Assembly (NCBI GenBank): GCA_964475125.1
Contig: CAYYWP010000135.1
Coordinates: 1-12,949 of the forward strand
DNA: 12,949 bases
Direction: 5' to 3'
Source of the DNA: CAYYWP01 sp964475125
GTDB lineage: Bacteria > Desulfobacterota > Binatia > HRBIN30 > CADEER01
The position numbers were made by a program, and so were the translations under genes. The number at the start of each line of letters is the position of its first letter. Position 1 is the stretch's first letter. Shown in pieces: positions 1-7,420 of this stretch. The notes under the pieces were generated by a model. That model did no database searches. It was not told the DNA's origin and saw nothing but the letters and a program-made list of their open reading frames with translations.

Positions 1-1236
1 CTGCGCGCCGACCACGTCGGCTGCTACGGGTCGAGCCGTGGCGCGACGCCGCAGATCGACGCGTTCGCGCGCACGGCGGTGGTCTTCGAGCGCGCCTATT
101 CCACCGCACCGTGGACGCGTCCGGCGGTGGCCTCCCTACTCACCGGTACCACGCCCTTTACGCACGGCATCACGGCGGAGGCGCCGAGCCATGCGCTGCC
201 GGCTGAGATGCTGACGCTGCAGGAGGTCCTACGCGACGAGGGCTACTGGACCCGTGCGCTCCTGACCAACCCGCACTACCGCTTCGGCATCGACCAGAAC
301 TTCGACTGGCGGTGGTACTGTGGGAACTGCCGCGCCGACGCGATCTTCGGGCGCGCAATCGAGCTCGTACGCCGGCATCGCGGCGGACCGTTCTTTCTGC
401 TCATTCACAACAACGATCCCCACGACTCTTACGACCATCACCGCGGCTTCAGCACCACGCCCGAGGACTCCCCCTACCGTTCGCTGCGCACGCTGCTGCC
501 GGCTCACGACGGGACAGTGGCGCTGGATTCCGCCATCAACGCTCGCGGCACCGTCATCCTCGATGCCGCGGCGCTCGAGGAGATGAAGCGCAATTACGAT
601 GGCGAAATTGCCTTTCTCGACCATCACTTCGGGCGCTTCGTGGCGGCGTTGCAGGCCGCAGGCCTGCTCGAGCGGACGATCCTCGCGATCACCGCCGACC
701 ACGGCGAGGAATTCCTCGACCACGGCGGGTATTGGCACGGCGGGACGCTGTACGATGAGCTGCTGCGCGTCCCCCTCATCGTGCGCGTCCCGGGGCGTGA
801 GGGCGGCGTCATCAGCGCGCCGGTTTCCACGCGCGACGTGTTTGCGACCCTGGTGGATCTGGTGCGCGGACGCCCGCCGACTGCCTCACAGGACATCGGT
901 GGTACGCTGCGCCCGCTGCTCGAAGGGCGCTCGGCGCCAGCGGCACCTATCGTCGCCGCCAGCGCGTTCCGTAGCCGGCTCAAGTACGCCGTGATCGATC
1001 AGGACTACAAGCTGATCACCTACGCCAACGGCGAACCCATCGGCCTGTTCGACCTGCGCGCGGACCCCGGCGAGGGCCGCGATGTGTCTCGCCGCGAACC
1101 GGCGCGCACGCAGGCGCTGCAAAGCCTGCTCGCCGCGCAGGTCGCGGGCCGGCGCAATGGCGGGGCTGCTTCGACGGCGCGCCTCGAGGCGAGCGAGCGC
1201 GAGCACCTGCGCGCCCTCGGTTACCGGAGTGATTGA
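1..1236 (+). CDS. Sulfatase-superfamily hydrolase, 5'-truncated by the window edge
   Basis: The frame is open from base 1 and the true start lies upstream, so 411 C-terminal residues are visible. The first residues, LRADHVGCYG, are the classic sulfatase N-terminal block that follows the metal-binding aspartates. Residues 33-49 (YSTAPWTRPAVASLLTG) align with the catalytic CxPxR motif region, but the nucleophile position is Thr39 and the motif reads TRPAV, so both the formylglycine-forming Cys/Ser and the motif Arg are missing. The second metal block is intact (ITADHGEEFLDHGG, Asp233-His234), followed by WHGGTLYDELLRVPLIVR. The C-terminal LRALGYRSD is typical of environmental sulfatases. The family hydrolyses sulfate or phosphate esters in an alkaline-phosphatase fold with two metals. 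With Thr as nucleophile this copy may act as a phosphotransferase or phosphodiesterase (LtaS and EptA also use Thr), or on an unknown substrate. Any signal peptide would lie outside the window. The gene converges on the thiolase, 132 bp away. Family call firm, substrate unknown. Confidence 0.9.
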   Translation: MRADHVGCYGSSRGATPQIDAFARTAVVFERAYSTAPWTRPAVASLLTGTTPFTHGITAEAPSHALPAEMLTLQEVLRDEGYWTRALLTNPHYRFGIDQNFDWRWYCGNCRADAIFGRAIELVRRHRGGPFFLLIHNNDPHDSYDHHRGFSTTPEDSPYRSLRTLLPAHDGTVALDSAINARGTVILDAAALEEMKRNYDGEIAFLDHHFGRFVAALQAAGLLERTILAITADHGEEFLDHGGYWHGGTLYDELLRVPLIVRVPGREGGVISAPVSTRDVFATLVDLVRGRPPTASQDIGGTLRPLLEGRSAPAAPIVAASAFRSRLKYAVIDQDYKLITYANGEPIGLFDLRADPGEGRDVSRREPARTQALQSLLAAQVAGRRNGGAASTARLEASEREHLRALGYRSD

Positions 1237-1368
1237 TCCGATCACCACGGATGCCGCGAGCCCCGCTCGCCGATGGATCCCAGCTCGCGAACGGGACGCG
1301 AGGCAATCGCACTCGGCAAGTGAAGCGGGTGGGCTCACTCCGGGCGCATCGGCGGGGCGCTCCGCGGC

Positions 1369-2559
1369 TCAGTCGAGGCGCTCGATGATCGTCGCGTTGG
1401 CCATGCCGCCGCCTTCGCACATCGTCTGCAGGCCGTAGCGGCCGCCGCCGCGCTCGAGCACGTTGAGGAGCGTGGTCATCAGCCGGGCGCCGCTGCCGCC
1501 GAGCGGATGGCCGAGGGCGATGGCGCCGCCACACGGATTGACCCGCGCCATGTCGGGGGCGAACTCGCGTGCCCACGCCAGCACCACGGGGGCAAAGGCT
1601 TCGTTGATCTCGATGGCGTCGAAGTCGCCTATGGTCAGGCCGCTGCGGGCGAGGATCTTCTGCGTGGCCGGGATGACGCCGGTGAGCATGATCACCGGGT
1701 CGACCCCGCCGAGGGCAAAGCTGTGGAAGCGCGCCCGCGGCCGCAGGCCGAGGGCCTTGGCTTTGTCGGCGCTGGTGATCAGCAGGGCCGCGGCACCGTC
1801 GGTGATCTGGCTCGAGTTCCCGGCGGTGATGACCCCGTCGGGCTTGAAGGCGGGCTTGAGGGCACTGAGCTTGTCGAGCGTCGTCTCCGGCCGCACGCCC
1901 TCGTCGGTCGCGACCCGCTCGCGGTCGCCGTCGGCATGGCTGATCTCGATCGGCACGATCTCGTTGTCGAACCAGCCGCGCCGCGCCGCCTCGGCCGCCT
2001 TTTGGTGCGAGCCGAGGGAGAACTCGTCGAGGGCGCGCCGCGGCAGTTGCCAGCGGGCGGCGATGATCTCCGCCGACAGCCCCTGGGGTACGAGGCCGCC
2101 GGCCCCGTAGAGATTCTGTCGCTTGTAGCGATCGAGCATGCTCGGGCCGAAGGGCCTGCCGCCGACGGCGATGCTGGTGCCCATGGGCACGCGGCTCATC
2201 GACTCCACCCCGGCCGCGACGACCACGTCATAGGCCCCCGCCATCACCCCCTGGGCGGCGAAGTGCAGGGCCTGTTGGCTCGATCCGCATTGGCGGTCGA
2301 CGGTCGTGCCGACCACGGACTCGGGGAAGTCGGCGGCCAGGGCGGCATTGCGGGCGATGTTGAGCCCCTGCTCGCCGACCTGACTGACGCAGCCCATGAT
2401 GACATCCTCGATCTCGCCCGGGTCGACCCCGGTGCGCTCGACCAGGGCCCGCAAGGTCGCGCTGGCGAGCTCTACCGCGTGGCGCCCGTGCAGCGCCCCG
2501 GTTTCCTTGCCGCGCCCGAGCGGCGTACGGACGGCATCGACGATCACGGCTTCGCGCAT
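1369..2559 (-). CDS. Thiolase (acetyl-CoA C-acyltransferase family)
   Basis: A complete 396-residue thiolase, the usual family length. The nucleophilic cysteine is Cys91 in DRQCGSSQQA. The second catalytic set is His351 in GGAIALGHPLGGSGAR and Cys381 in MCEGGG, with NEAFAP in between. These spacings match biosynthetic and degradative thiolases closely. The enzyme condenses or cleaves 3-ketoacyl-CoA in the cytoplasm; beta-oxidation of fatty acids or sterol side chains, or acetoacetyl-CoA metabolism, are all possible, and sequence alone does not decide. The start chosen is the ATG at 2559, giving MREAVIVDAVRTPLGRG, with GAGGAG 7 nt upstream. An ATG at 2565 is too close to that site. The frame stays open to 2646, but those extra codons read through a palindromic repeat and do not look like thiolase. 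It is transcribed divergently from ppk1 and has no visible partner such as a 3-hydroxyacyl-CoA dehydrogenase. Family sure, substrate chain length unknown. Confidence 0.95.
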   Translation of the reverse strand: MREAVIVDAVRTPLGRGKETGALHGRHAVELASATLRALVERTGVDPGEIEDVIMGCVSQVGEQGLNIARNAALAADFPESVVGTTVDRQCGSSQQALHFAAQGVMAGAYDVVVAAGVESMSRVPMGTSIAVGGRPFGPSMLDRYKRQNLYGAGGLVPQGLSAEIIAARWQLPRRALDEFSLGSHQKAAEAARRGWFDNEIVPIEISHADGDRERVATDEGVRPETTLDKLSALKPAFKPDGVITAGNSSQITDGAAALLITSADKAKALGLRPRARFHSFALGGVDPVIMLTGVIPATQKILARSGLTIGDFDAIEINEAFAPVVLAWAREFAPDMARVNPCGGAIALGHPLGGSGARLMTTLLNVLERGGGRYGLQTMCEGGGMANATIIERLD

Positions 2560-2587
2560 CGGCATTCTCCTCGTCCGGGCCAGTAGC

Positions 2588-2719
2588 AGCCCGTTGAAAA
2601 ACCCGTTCCGCTCACCCTTCGACGGGCGGAACGCTTTGTGGCGCAACTATTTCCCGCTCTCCTGAGCCTGACCAAGACTGCGCCCGTCGAAGCATGAGCG
2701 CGGCCTTTTTCAGCGGGTT
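2588..2719. repeat. Imperfect inverted-repeat element between thiolase and ppk1
   Basis: The left arm (2588-2627) and right arm (2682-2719) are inverted copies of each other, about 40 and 38 bp. Both begin near AGCCCGTTGAAAAA / AACCCGCTGAAAAA at the outside and end in CTTCGACGGGC at the inside, with a 54-bp spacer. Bases 2608-2627 are identical over 20 bp to 8002-8021 in the palindrome downstream of the molybdopterin gene, so both belong to one family. The spacer also holds CCTGAGCCTG, resembling the CCTGAGCTTG of the other copy. The element encodes no protein and behaves like a REP/MITE-type sequence. It creates spurious upstream ATG starts for both flanking genes. Confidence 0.8.
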
Positions 2720-2822
2720 AGGGGTCTGGGGGATCTTTCACCTCCGGCGGGCCTCACGCAAGCGGATGTCCGGTTGCGCAGCGGAGCGGGAGCAGCCATG
2801 CTGCGCTGCGAGGGGTGTACCG

Positions 2823-5042
2823 GTGGCGGACGTGACCAGAATGCCGGCGCGCGTGGTGCGGGCGGTGGGTCGGGGCGGGCAGGACCCGCAGGCCGTCGCG
2901 CCGCAGCGGGCGTCGAGCGCGCCAGGGGCCGAGGGCGGGGATGATCCGGCGCTGTTCCTCAACCGCGAGCTGTCGTGGTTGGCCTTCAACCGGCGCGTGC
3001 TGCACGAAGCCGAGGACCAACGGAACCCCCTGCTCGAGCGGGTGAAGTTCCTCGCCATCACGGCCTCCAACCTGGACGAGTTTTTCATGAAGCGGATTGG
3101 CGGTCTCAAGCAGCAAGTGGCCGCCGGGCTGCAGGAACGGACGGTCGACGGCCGGACGCCGCAGGAGCAGATCCGCGAGTGCTACGGGCGCGTCGCCGAG
3201 CTCGAGCGGCAGCAACGGCACATCCTGGCGGCGCTGTCGGTCGAGCTGCGCGCGCAGGGCATCGCCGTGCTCGCCTACGCCGAGTTGACCGACGACGAGC
3301 AGCAGGCCCTGCGCCAGCACTATCTGCGCGCCGTCTTTCCGCTCGTCACCCCGCTGGCCGTCGACCCGGCCCATCCGTTCCCGTTCATCTCCAATCTGTC
3401 GCTCAACCTGCTGGTCTCCGGTCATCATCCGAAGGACAGCGATGGGCTGATGATCCGCATCAAGGTGCCGGTCGGCAGCGGCATCCCGCGCTTCGTGCGC
3501 GTCGGCGACAGCCGCCGCTTCGTGCCGCTCGAGGCGGTGATGGCCAACAACCTCGACCTGCTTCTGCCCGGCATGGCGATCGCCGCCTGCGAGACCTTTC
3601 GCGTCACCCGCAACGCCAATACCGAACGCGACGAGGAAGAGGCGGACGACCTGCTGGCGATGATCGAGTCGGAGTTGCGCGACCGCCGTTTCGCCCCCAT
3701 GGTCCGCCTCGAGGTGGGCAGCGGCATGCAGCCGGCGCATCGCGGCATGCTGGCGGCGGAGCTCCGCCTCGACGAACAGACCGATGTGGTCGACGTCGAC
3801 GGCATGTTGGCGCTGCGCGACCTGATGGAGATCGCCCAGCTCGACGAGCCCGCCCTGCACGATCCGCCCCACCACCCGACCGATCATTTCCGCCTCCAGC
3901 CGTCGCGCAACGTCTTCCACATCATTCGCGACGCCGGCGCGCTCTTACTGCAACATCCCTACGAGTCGTTCTCGACCTCGGTCGAGCGTTTTCTCGACGA
4001 GGCCAGCACCGACCCCAAGGTGCGGGCGATCAAGATGACGCTGTACCGCACCTCGGCCGATTCCAAGATCGTCGATTACCTGCGCGCCGCGGCGCGCAAC
4101 GGCAAGCAAGTGGCCGTGGTGGTGGAGCTCAAGGCGCGCTTCGATGAAGCCGCCAACATCCAGTTCGCCACCCTGATGGAGGAGGACGGCATCCACGTCA
4201 CCTACGGCGTCGTCGGTCTGAAGACGCATTGCAAGGTGACGCTGGTGGTGCGCCAGGACTACACCGGCCTGCGCCGCTACGTGCACATCGGCACCGGCAA
4301 CTACCACCCGGGCACGGCGCGCGTGTATGCCGACTACGGCTTGTTGACCAGCGATGAGGCGATTGGCGAGGACGTCAGTGAGCTGTTCAATTACCTCACC
4401 ACCGGCTACCGGCCGAAGCGCCACTACGGCAAGATCCTGCCGGCGCCGACCCGGCTGAAGAATGCGTTGCTGGAAAAGATCGAGCGCGAGATCGCGGCGC
4501 AGCGCGCCGGCCAGGCCGGCCTGATCCAAATGAAAGTGAACGCGCTCGAGGACGTCGACGTCACCCGCGCACTCTATCGCGCCTCACGGGCGGGGGTGCG
4601 CGTCGATCTCATCGTGCGCGATACGTGCCGCTTGCGCCCGGGCATCCCCGGGCTGTCGGAGACGGTGCGCGTGGTGAGCGTGGTCGGCCGCTTCCTCGAA
4701 CACGGCCGCATCTTCTATTTCCGCAACTGCGGCGAAGAGGAGTACTTCATCGGCTCGGCCGACTGCATGCAGCGCAACCTGGAGAGTCGAGTCGAGGTGG
4801 TGGTCCCGATCGAAGATCCGGCCTTACGGGCTGATCTGCGCGCCATCCTCGACGCCCAGCTCGCACCGCACAGTGACGCCTGGGAGATGCAATCGGACGG
4901 CTCGTATCGCCGCAACGAAGGCGACGGTCTGAAGCGGTGTCAGTATCAGCAGATCGAGCTCGCCGAGAAGCGGCAGCGCCAGGCCGGTCGCCCGCGCAAA
5001 CGCCGCGCCAAGGGCTTCGCCCGCCGCAACGGCGGCGGCTGA
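2823..5042 (+). CDS. ppk1: Polyphosphate kinase 1
   Basis: A complete 739-residue PPK1, which reversibly transfers the terminal phosphate of ATP to long-chain polyphosphate. The N-terminal domain begins at about residue 45 (LFLNRELSWLAFNRRVLHEA), followed by the helical middle domain and two phospholipase-D-like catalytic domains. The phosphorylated histidine is His469 in GLKTHCKV. His488 lies in YVHIGTGNYHPGTARVYADYGLL and His627 in GRFLEHGRIF; the 19-residue spacing of the first two matches E. coli His435 and His454, and His627 corresponds to His592. The SADCMQRNLESRVEVVVPIEDP block near the C-terminus is typical. The tail is strongly basic (RPRKRRAKGFARR). The start chosen is GTG 2823 with GAGGGG 7 nt upstream. 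ATG 2841 is an alternative. The longer frame from ATG 2694 begins inside the repeat and is unlikely. Even so, about 35 residues precede the conserved core, more than in E. coli. No ppx or pho gene is adjacent. Confidence 0.96.
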   Translation: MADVTRMPARVVRAVGRGGQDPQAVAPQRASSAPGAEGGDDPALFLNRELSWLAFNRRVLHEAEDQRNPLLERVKFLAITASNLDEFFMKRIGGLKQQVAAGLQERTVDGRTPQEQIRECYGRVAELERQQRHILAALSVELRAQGIAVLAYAELTDDEQQALRQHYLRAVFPLVTPLAVDPAHPFPFISNLSLNLLVSGHHPKDSDGLMIRIKVPVGSGIPRFVRVGDSRRFVPLEAVMANNLDLLLPGMAIAACETFRVTRNANTERDEEEADDLLAMIESELRDRRFAPMVRLEVGSGMQPAHRGMLAAELRLDEQTDVVDVDGMLALRDLMEIAQLDEPALHDPPHHPTDHFRLQPSRNVFHIIRDAGALLLQHPYESFSTSVERFLDEASTDPKVRAIKMTLYRTSADSKIVDYLRAAARNGKQVAVVVELKARFDEAANIQFATLMEEDGIHVTYGVVGLKTHCKVTLVVRQDYTGLRRYVHIGTGNYHPGTARVYADYGLLTSDEAIGEDVSELFNYLTTGYRPKRHYGKILPAPTRLKNALLEKIEREIAAQRAGQAGLIQMKVNALEDVDVTRALYRASRAGVRVDLIVRDTCRLRPGIPGLSETVRVVSVVGRFLEHGRIFYFRNCGEEEYFIGSADCMQRNLESRVEVVVPIEDPALRADLRAILDAQLAPHSDAWEMQSDGSYRRNEGDGLKRCQYQQIELAEKRQRQAGRPRKRRAKGFARRNGGG

Positions 5043-5058
5043 AGGGGCAAGGGGCTAT

Positions 5059-5171
5059 GGGGTTAGGCTGCTAGCCCGACTCCGAAAAAGCTTTTCACCA
5101 CGAAGAACACGAAGTCCTTCGTGGCCTTCGTGGTTTCAAAGAATTTCCCTAACAGCTAACGACCTAACCCC
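5059..5171. repeat. Nested palindromes in the ppk1 / DUF3108 convergent spacer
   Basis: An inner imperfect palindrome has 17-bp arms at 5098-5114 and 5117-5133 (CCACGAAG-aa-CACGAAG against its complement with gc in the middle, 15 of 17 paired) separated by 2 nt. It is enclosed by a 9-bp perfect inverted pair, GGGGTTAGG (5059-5067) and CCTAACCCC (5163-5171). The spacer lies between two converging genes, so the hairpin could serve as a bidirectional transcription stop, but no T-tract follows it. A dispersed CACGAAG-type repeat is the better explanation. No gene is seen here. Confidence 0.7.
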
Positions 5172-5186
5172 TTAACGGCGTTGAAT

Positions 5187-5954
5187 CTATTGCAGCGGTT
5201 CCGCCCGTGTAAGATGGACGGCGAGCGAGCCGCGCGGCGCCGTGAGCTCGAGATAGACCGGCACGGCCAGCAGGTCAGGGCGCGGCGCGGCGACCCAGAA
5301 GTCGAGGTGTGTCGGGCGTTCGTCCGCGTTCGCGGTCGGGCGCCAGAATCCCGCCAGCGGGGCGATGGTGGCGCGGCAATGGCGCGCGGCGCCTTGATAG
5401 GGTGTGCGGTCGGAGGGAACGGGAGCCATGCCGCGCTCTTCGAGCGCCATGTCGTATCGCCGCCGGCCATCGAAGATGCGCAGCGTACCGCGGCAACCGA
5501 GCTCGACGGCCGCGAGGCTGGCGGTCAAGGGATCGATGGTGTCCAGCACGAGCGCGGGTGGTACGGGGTCGCGATAGTCCGTCTCGGGCGGTGGGTCGAT
5601 GGCGGCCGCGACGCCGCCGGAAGAGTCATAGTCGAGGGCCACGGTTCGGCGGGCGCTGCGATAGACGCCTTCGGAGCGGTGGTGCAACGGACGAAGCCGG
5701 TCGCTCAGGCGCACGCCGTTGGTGCTCGCGGAGGCCTCCCAGGGGAACAGAAAACCGATCACGCCGACCGTGCGCAGCCGGCTCGAGGTCTCGTAGCGTC
5801 CGTCATCGAGTCGGGTGATGGCCGAGACGGCCAGCACTTCAAAGGGGCCGTAGCGGACCTCGTAGTCGAGCGCGACGGCACCGGCGCGGGCGCGCGGCGC
5901 CGCCAGGGCAGCGGCGCACAGGACGACCGCCACAGTGAGCCAGGCGGCGCGCAT
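5187..5954 (-). CDS. Secreted DUF3108-family protein
   Basis: A 255-residue protein with a signal peptide (MRAAWLTVAVVLCAAALAAPRARA, cleavage about residue 24) and a mature part recognisable as DUF3108: YEVRYGPFEVLAV, YETSSRLRTVGVIGFLFPW, RPLHHRSEGVYR, DPPPETDYRDPVPPALVLDTIDPLTA, GTLRIFDGRRRYDMALEE and CRATIAPLAGFWR. Members are periplasmic or outer-membrane-associated beta-rich proteins of unknown function. Two mature cysteines, in ELGCRGTL and HCRAT, could pair. ATG 5954 is preferred over GTG 5960: GAGGGG sits 5 nt before the ATG but runs into the GTG. It follows the stop of the dioxygenase gene by 2 nt (TGA-gc-ATG), so the two are almost certainly co-transcribed and probably translationally coupled. 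It ends just before the palindromic spacer shared with ppk1. Family call confident, role unknown. Confidence 0.85.
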   Translation of the reverse strand: MRAAWLTVAVVLCAAALAAPRARAGAVALDYEVRYGPFEVLAVSAITRLDDGRYETSSRLRTVGVIGFLFPWEASASTNGVRLSDRLRPLHHRSEGVYRSARRTVALDYDSSGGVAAAIDPPPETDYRDPVPPALVLDTIDPLTASLAAVELGCRGTLRIFDGRRRYDMALEERGMAPVPSDRTPYQGAARHCRATIAPLAGFWRPTANADERPTHLDFWVAAPRPDLLAVPVYLELTAPRGSLAVHLTRAEPLQ

Positions 5955-5956
5955 GC

Positions 5957-6820
5957 TCACCCCTCGGCGCGGAGGCGCTCCGCGGCTTTCTCCAGATCGC
6001 CCAGGCGAGCGGGGCGATCGGTGCGGCCGAACAGCGCGTCGAGCGGGTCGCGCAGGTCGTCGACGTAGCCGAGCGCGTAAGCCCCGCGCGCGTAGCCCAT
6101 CAGGCGCAGCAGGGGCTCGGGAAAGGTGCGGGCCAGATCATGCGGCACGGCCAGATACTGGTTCTCTTCCTGGCGCAACCAGCTCACGGCGTAGGTGAGG
6201 TTCAGGCCGCAGCGCACGCCGTCGGATCGATTGGCCCCGGCGCCGTGATACAGCGCCCCAGTGTACAGCAGCACCGAGCCTGCCGGCATCTCGGCGGGCT
6301 CGGTGTCCGACTGCTCGAAGGTCAAGCGATCCTCGCGCCGATGGCTGCCGGGGATGACGCGTGTCGCGCCGTTGGCGTCGGTGAAGTCGGTCATCGCCCA
6401 GATGGTGTTGCAGGTCACCTCGTAACCGTTCGGAAAGGGGAAGAAGTCGAAGGCCCACTGGTCGCGGTGGATCAACTGGGCCGGCTCGCCGGGGTCGATG
6501 GCGATGAGCTGCGTGAGGTGGATATGGAAGCTCGTCGCGTGTGCCAGGACTCCACCCACGGCCTCGAGCACGGTCGGGTGCTGGATGAGCTGGCGGCAGG
6601 TCGGCGAGCGGGCGAGCAGGCCACCGGTGCGCCGCGTGCGCAAGCCGGAGAATTCGTCCTGTCCGCAGCGGGTCTTCTCGAGCCACGGTTGCAGTTCGCC
6701 GCGGACGCATTCGATCACCTGGCTGGGCGCCAATCGCTCGACGATGGCACATCCAGCGCTCTCCAGCGCCGCGGCGACCTCGGCCCCGGTGGCGGAGGCG
6801 GCAAGGCGCGGAATACTCAT
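5957..6820 (-). CDS. Phytanoyl-CoA dioxygenase (PhyH) family protein
   Basis: A 287-residue predicted Fe(II)/2-oxoglutarate-dependent dioxygenase. The metal triad is visible as His118-Arg-Asp120 in AQLIHRDQWAFDFFP and His192 in TGALYHGAGANRSD; Arg203 in GVRCGLNLTYAVSW, 11 residues after the distal His, is the likely 2-oxoglutarate anchor. The flanking pattern MTDFTDANGATRVIPGSH followed by PAGSVLLYTGALYHG is diagnostic of the PhyH family, including bacterial hydroxylases such as EctD. These enzymes hydroxylate small molecules, acyl-CoAs or amino acid derivatives in the cytoplasm; the substrate cannot be read from sequence, and the CoA-binding features of human PhyH are not evident. The ATG at 6820 has only a weak GGGG ribosome site. 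It is first in a two-gene unit with the DUF3108 gene. Its upstream neighbour, a Cys-rich anchored protein, is 77 bp away on the same strand. Confidence 0.88.
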   Translation of the reverse strand: MSIPRLAASATGAEVAAALESAGCAIVERLAPSQVIECVRGELQPWLEKTRCGQDEFSGLRTRRTGGLLARSPTCRQLIQHPTVLEAVGGVLAHATSFHIHLTQLIAIDPGEPAQLIHRDQWAFDFFPFPNGYEVTCNTIWAMTDFTDANGATRVIPGSHRREDRLTFEQSDTEPAEMPAGSVLLYTGALYHGAGANRSDGVRCGLNLTYAVSWLRQEENQYLAVPHDLARTFPEPLLRLMGYARGAYALGYVDDLRDPLDALFGRTDRPARLGDLEKAAERLRAEG

Positions 6821-6826
6821 ACCCCG

Positions 6827-6856
6827 CGGTTAGCGCAGGCCCGCAGACTCCGTCAA
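6827..6856 (-). promoter_or_regulatory. Candidate promoter of the PhyH-DUF3108 unit
   Basis: On the minus strand, TTGACG (6856-6851) resembles a -35 box, followed after 16-18 nt by GCTAAC or TAACCG as a poor -10 box. If real, transcription would begin within a few bases of the ATG at 6820, giving a nearly leaderless message; that would fit the weak ribosome site. The -10 match is weak, so this is tentative. Confidence 0.22.
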
Positions 6857-6897
6857 TCGCCCGGCGCCGACCCGCTTCCCGCCGGGGCGGTGGATCG

Positions 6898-7356
6898 TTA
6901 GACTCCGCGGTGGCGTCGGCGAGCCAACAGCACCGTACCCACTGCGACGAGCCCCACCGCGAGCGCACCGAGCGGTGCTATGCTCGCAACCGGCACCGGC
7001 GCGGTCGGGCAGGCGATGCCCTCCGCCGCGAGCTGGGCTGCACACGACGGGTGTGATGCGACCTGGCATTCGCCCTCTTCGTCACTGGTCGCGCAGGGCG
7101 GCGGATCCGCGCACACCACACTGCCCCATTTCGCGCTGCACGCCTCCGAGAAGCTGACGAAGCCACCCTTCCCCTGGATTTCCGCACAGAACAGCGCAGG
7201 AATCAGGTCGCCGTTCGGCGCGCCCGCACTCGTGGCGTTGTCCCCGGCGACGCACGCACAGCACACGCCGCCGTTCTGTCCCAGAGCGACTGAGAGCGGC
7301 AATGCGACCAGGCCGGTCACCACGACGAAGAGGGAGAAAGGCAACGACCACATCAT
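6898..7356 (-). CDS. Small secreted Cys-rich protein with C-terminal membrane anchor (paralogue B)
   Basis: A 152-residue protein of no family I recognise. It has an N-terminal signal peptide (MMWSLPFSLFVVVTGLVALPLSVALG, cleavage near residue 26), an ectodomain of about 90 residues with ten cysteines (32, 33, 35, 57, 73, 82, 88, 97, 105, 116), then PTAPVPVASIAPLGALAV, a hydrophobic segment and a basic end RRRHRGV. This tripartite tail (Pro-rich linker, membrane span, Arg cluster) resembles the sorting tails of exosortase/rhombosortase substrates but carries none of the standard PEP, IPTL or GlyGly signatures. The ectodomain is probably disulfide-bonded and exposed outside the inner membrane. 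The start is ATG 7356 (or 7353), after GGGGG; the frame is open further upstream to 7512 but that part has no signal peptide and overlaps the neighbour's 3' end. It is a tandem paralogue of the gene just upstream. Function unknown. Confidence 0.75.
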   Translation of the reverse strand: MMWSLPFSLFVVVTGLVALPLSVALGQNGGVCCACVAGDNATSAGAPNGDLIPALFCAEIQGKGGFVSFSEACSAKWGSVVCADPPPCATSDEEGECQVASHPSCAAQLAAEGIACPTAPVPVASIAPLGALAVGLVAVGTVLLARRRHRGV

Positions 7357-7420
7357 GCTCGGTACCCCCGCAATATTCGGACCAACTCCAGAAGCGGCTT
7401 GGCTGCTGAGCGTGCGCATC

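Noticed and set aside
1237..1368. Rho-independent terminator between sulfatase and thiolase
   Set aside because: Only a 5-bp stem (GTGAT/ATCAC) was found, without a T-tract.
1507..2586. A 359-codon plus-strand frame opposite the thiolase
   Set aside because: It is antisense to an intact thiolase and has low-complexity composition without a family match.
2560..2646. N-terminal extension of the thiolase
   Set aside because: The extra 29 codons run through a repeat, do not resemble thiolase N-termini, and a GAGGAG site supports ATG 2559.
2754..3920. A 388-codon minus-strand frame opposite ppk1 (and another at 3945-4529)
   Set aside because: Both are shadows of the ppk1 reading frame with no recognisable motif.
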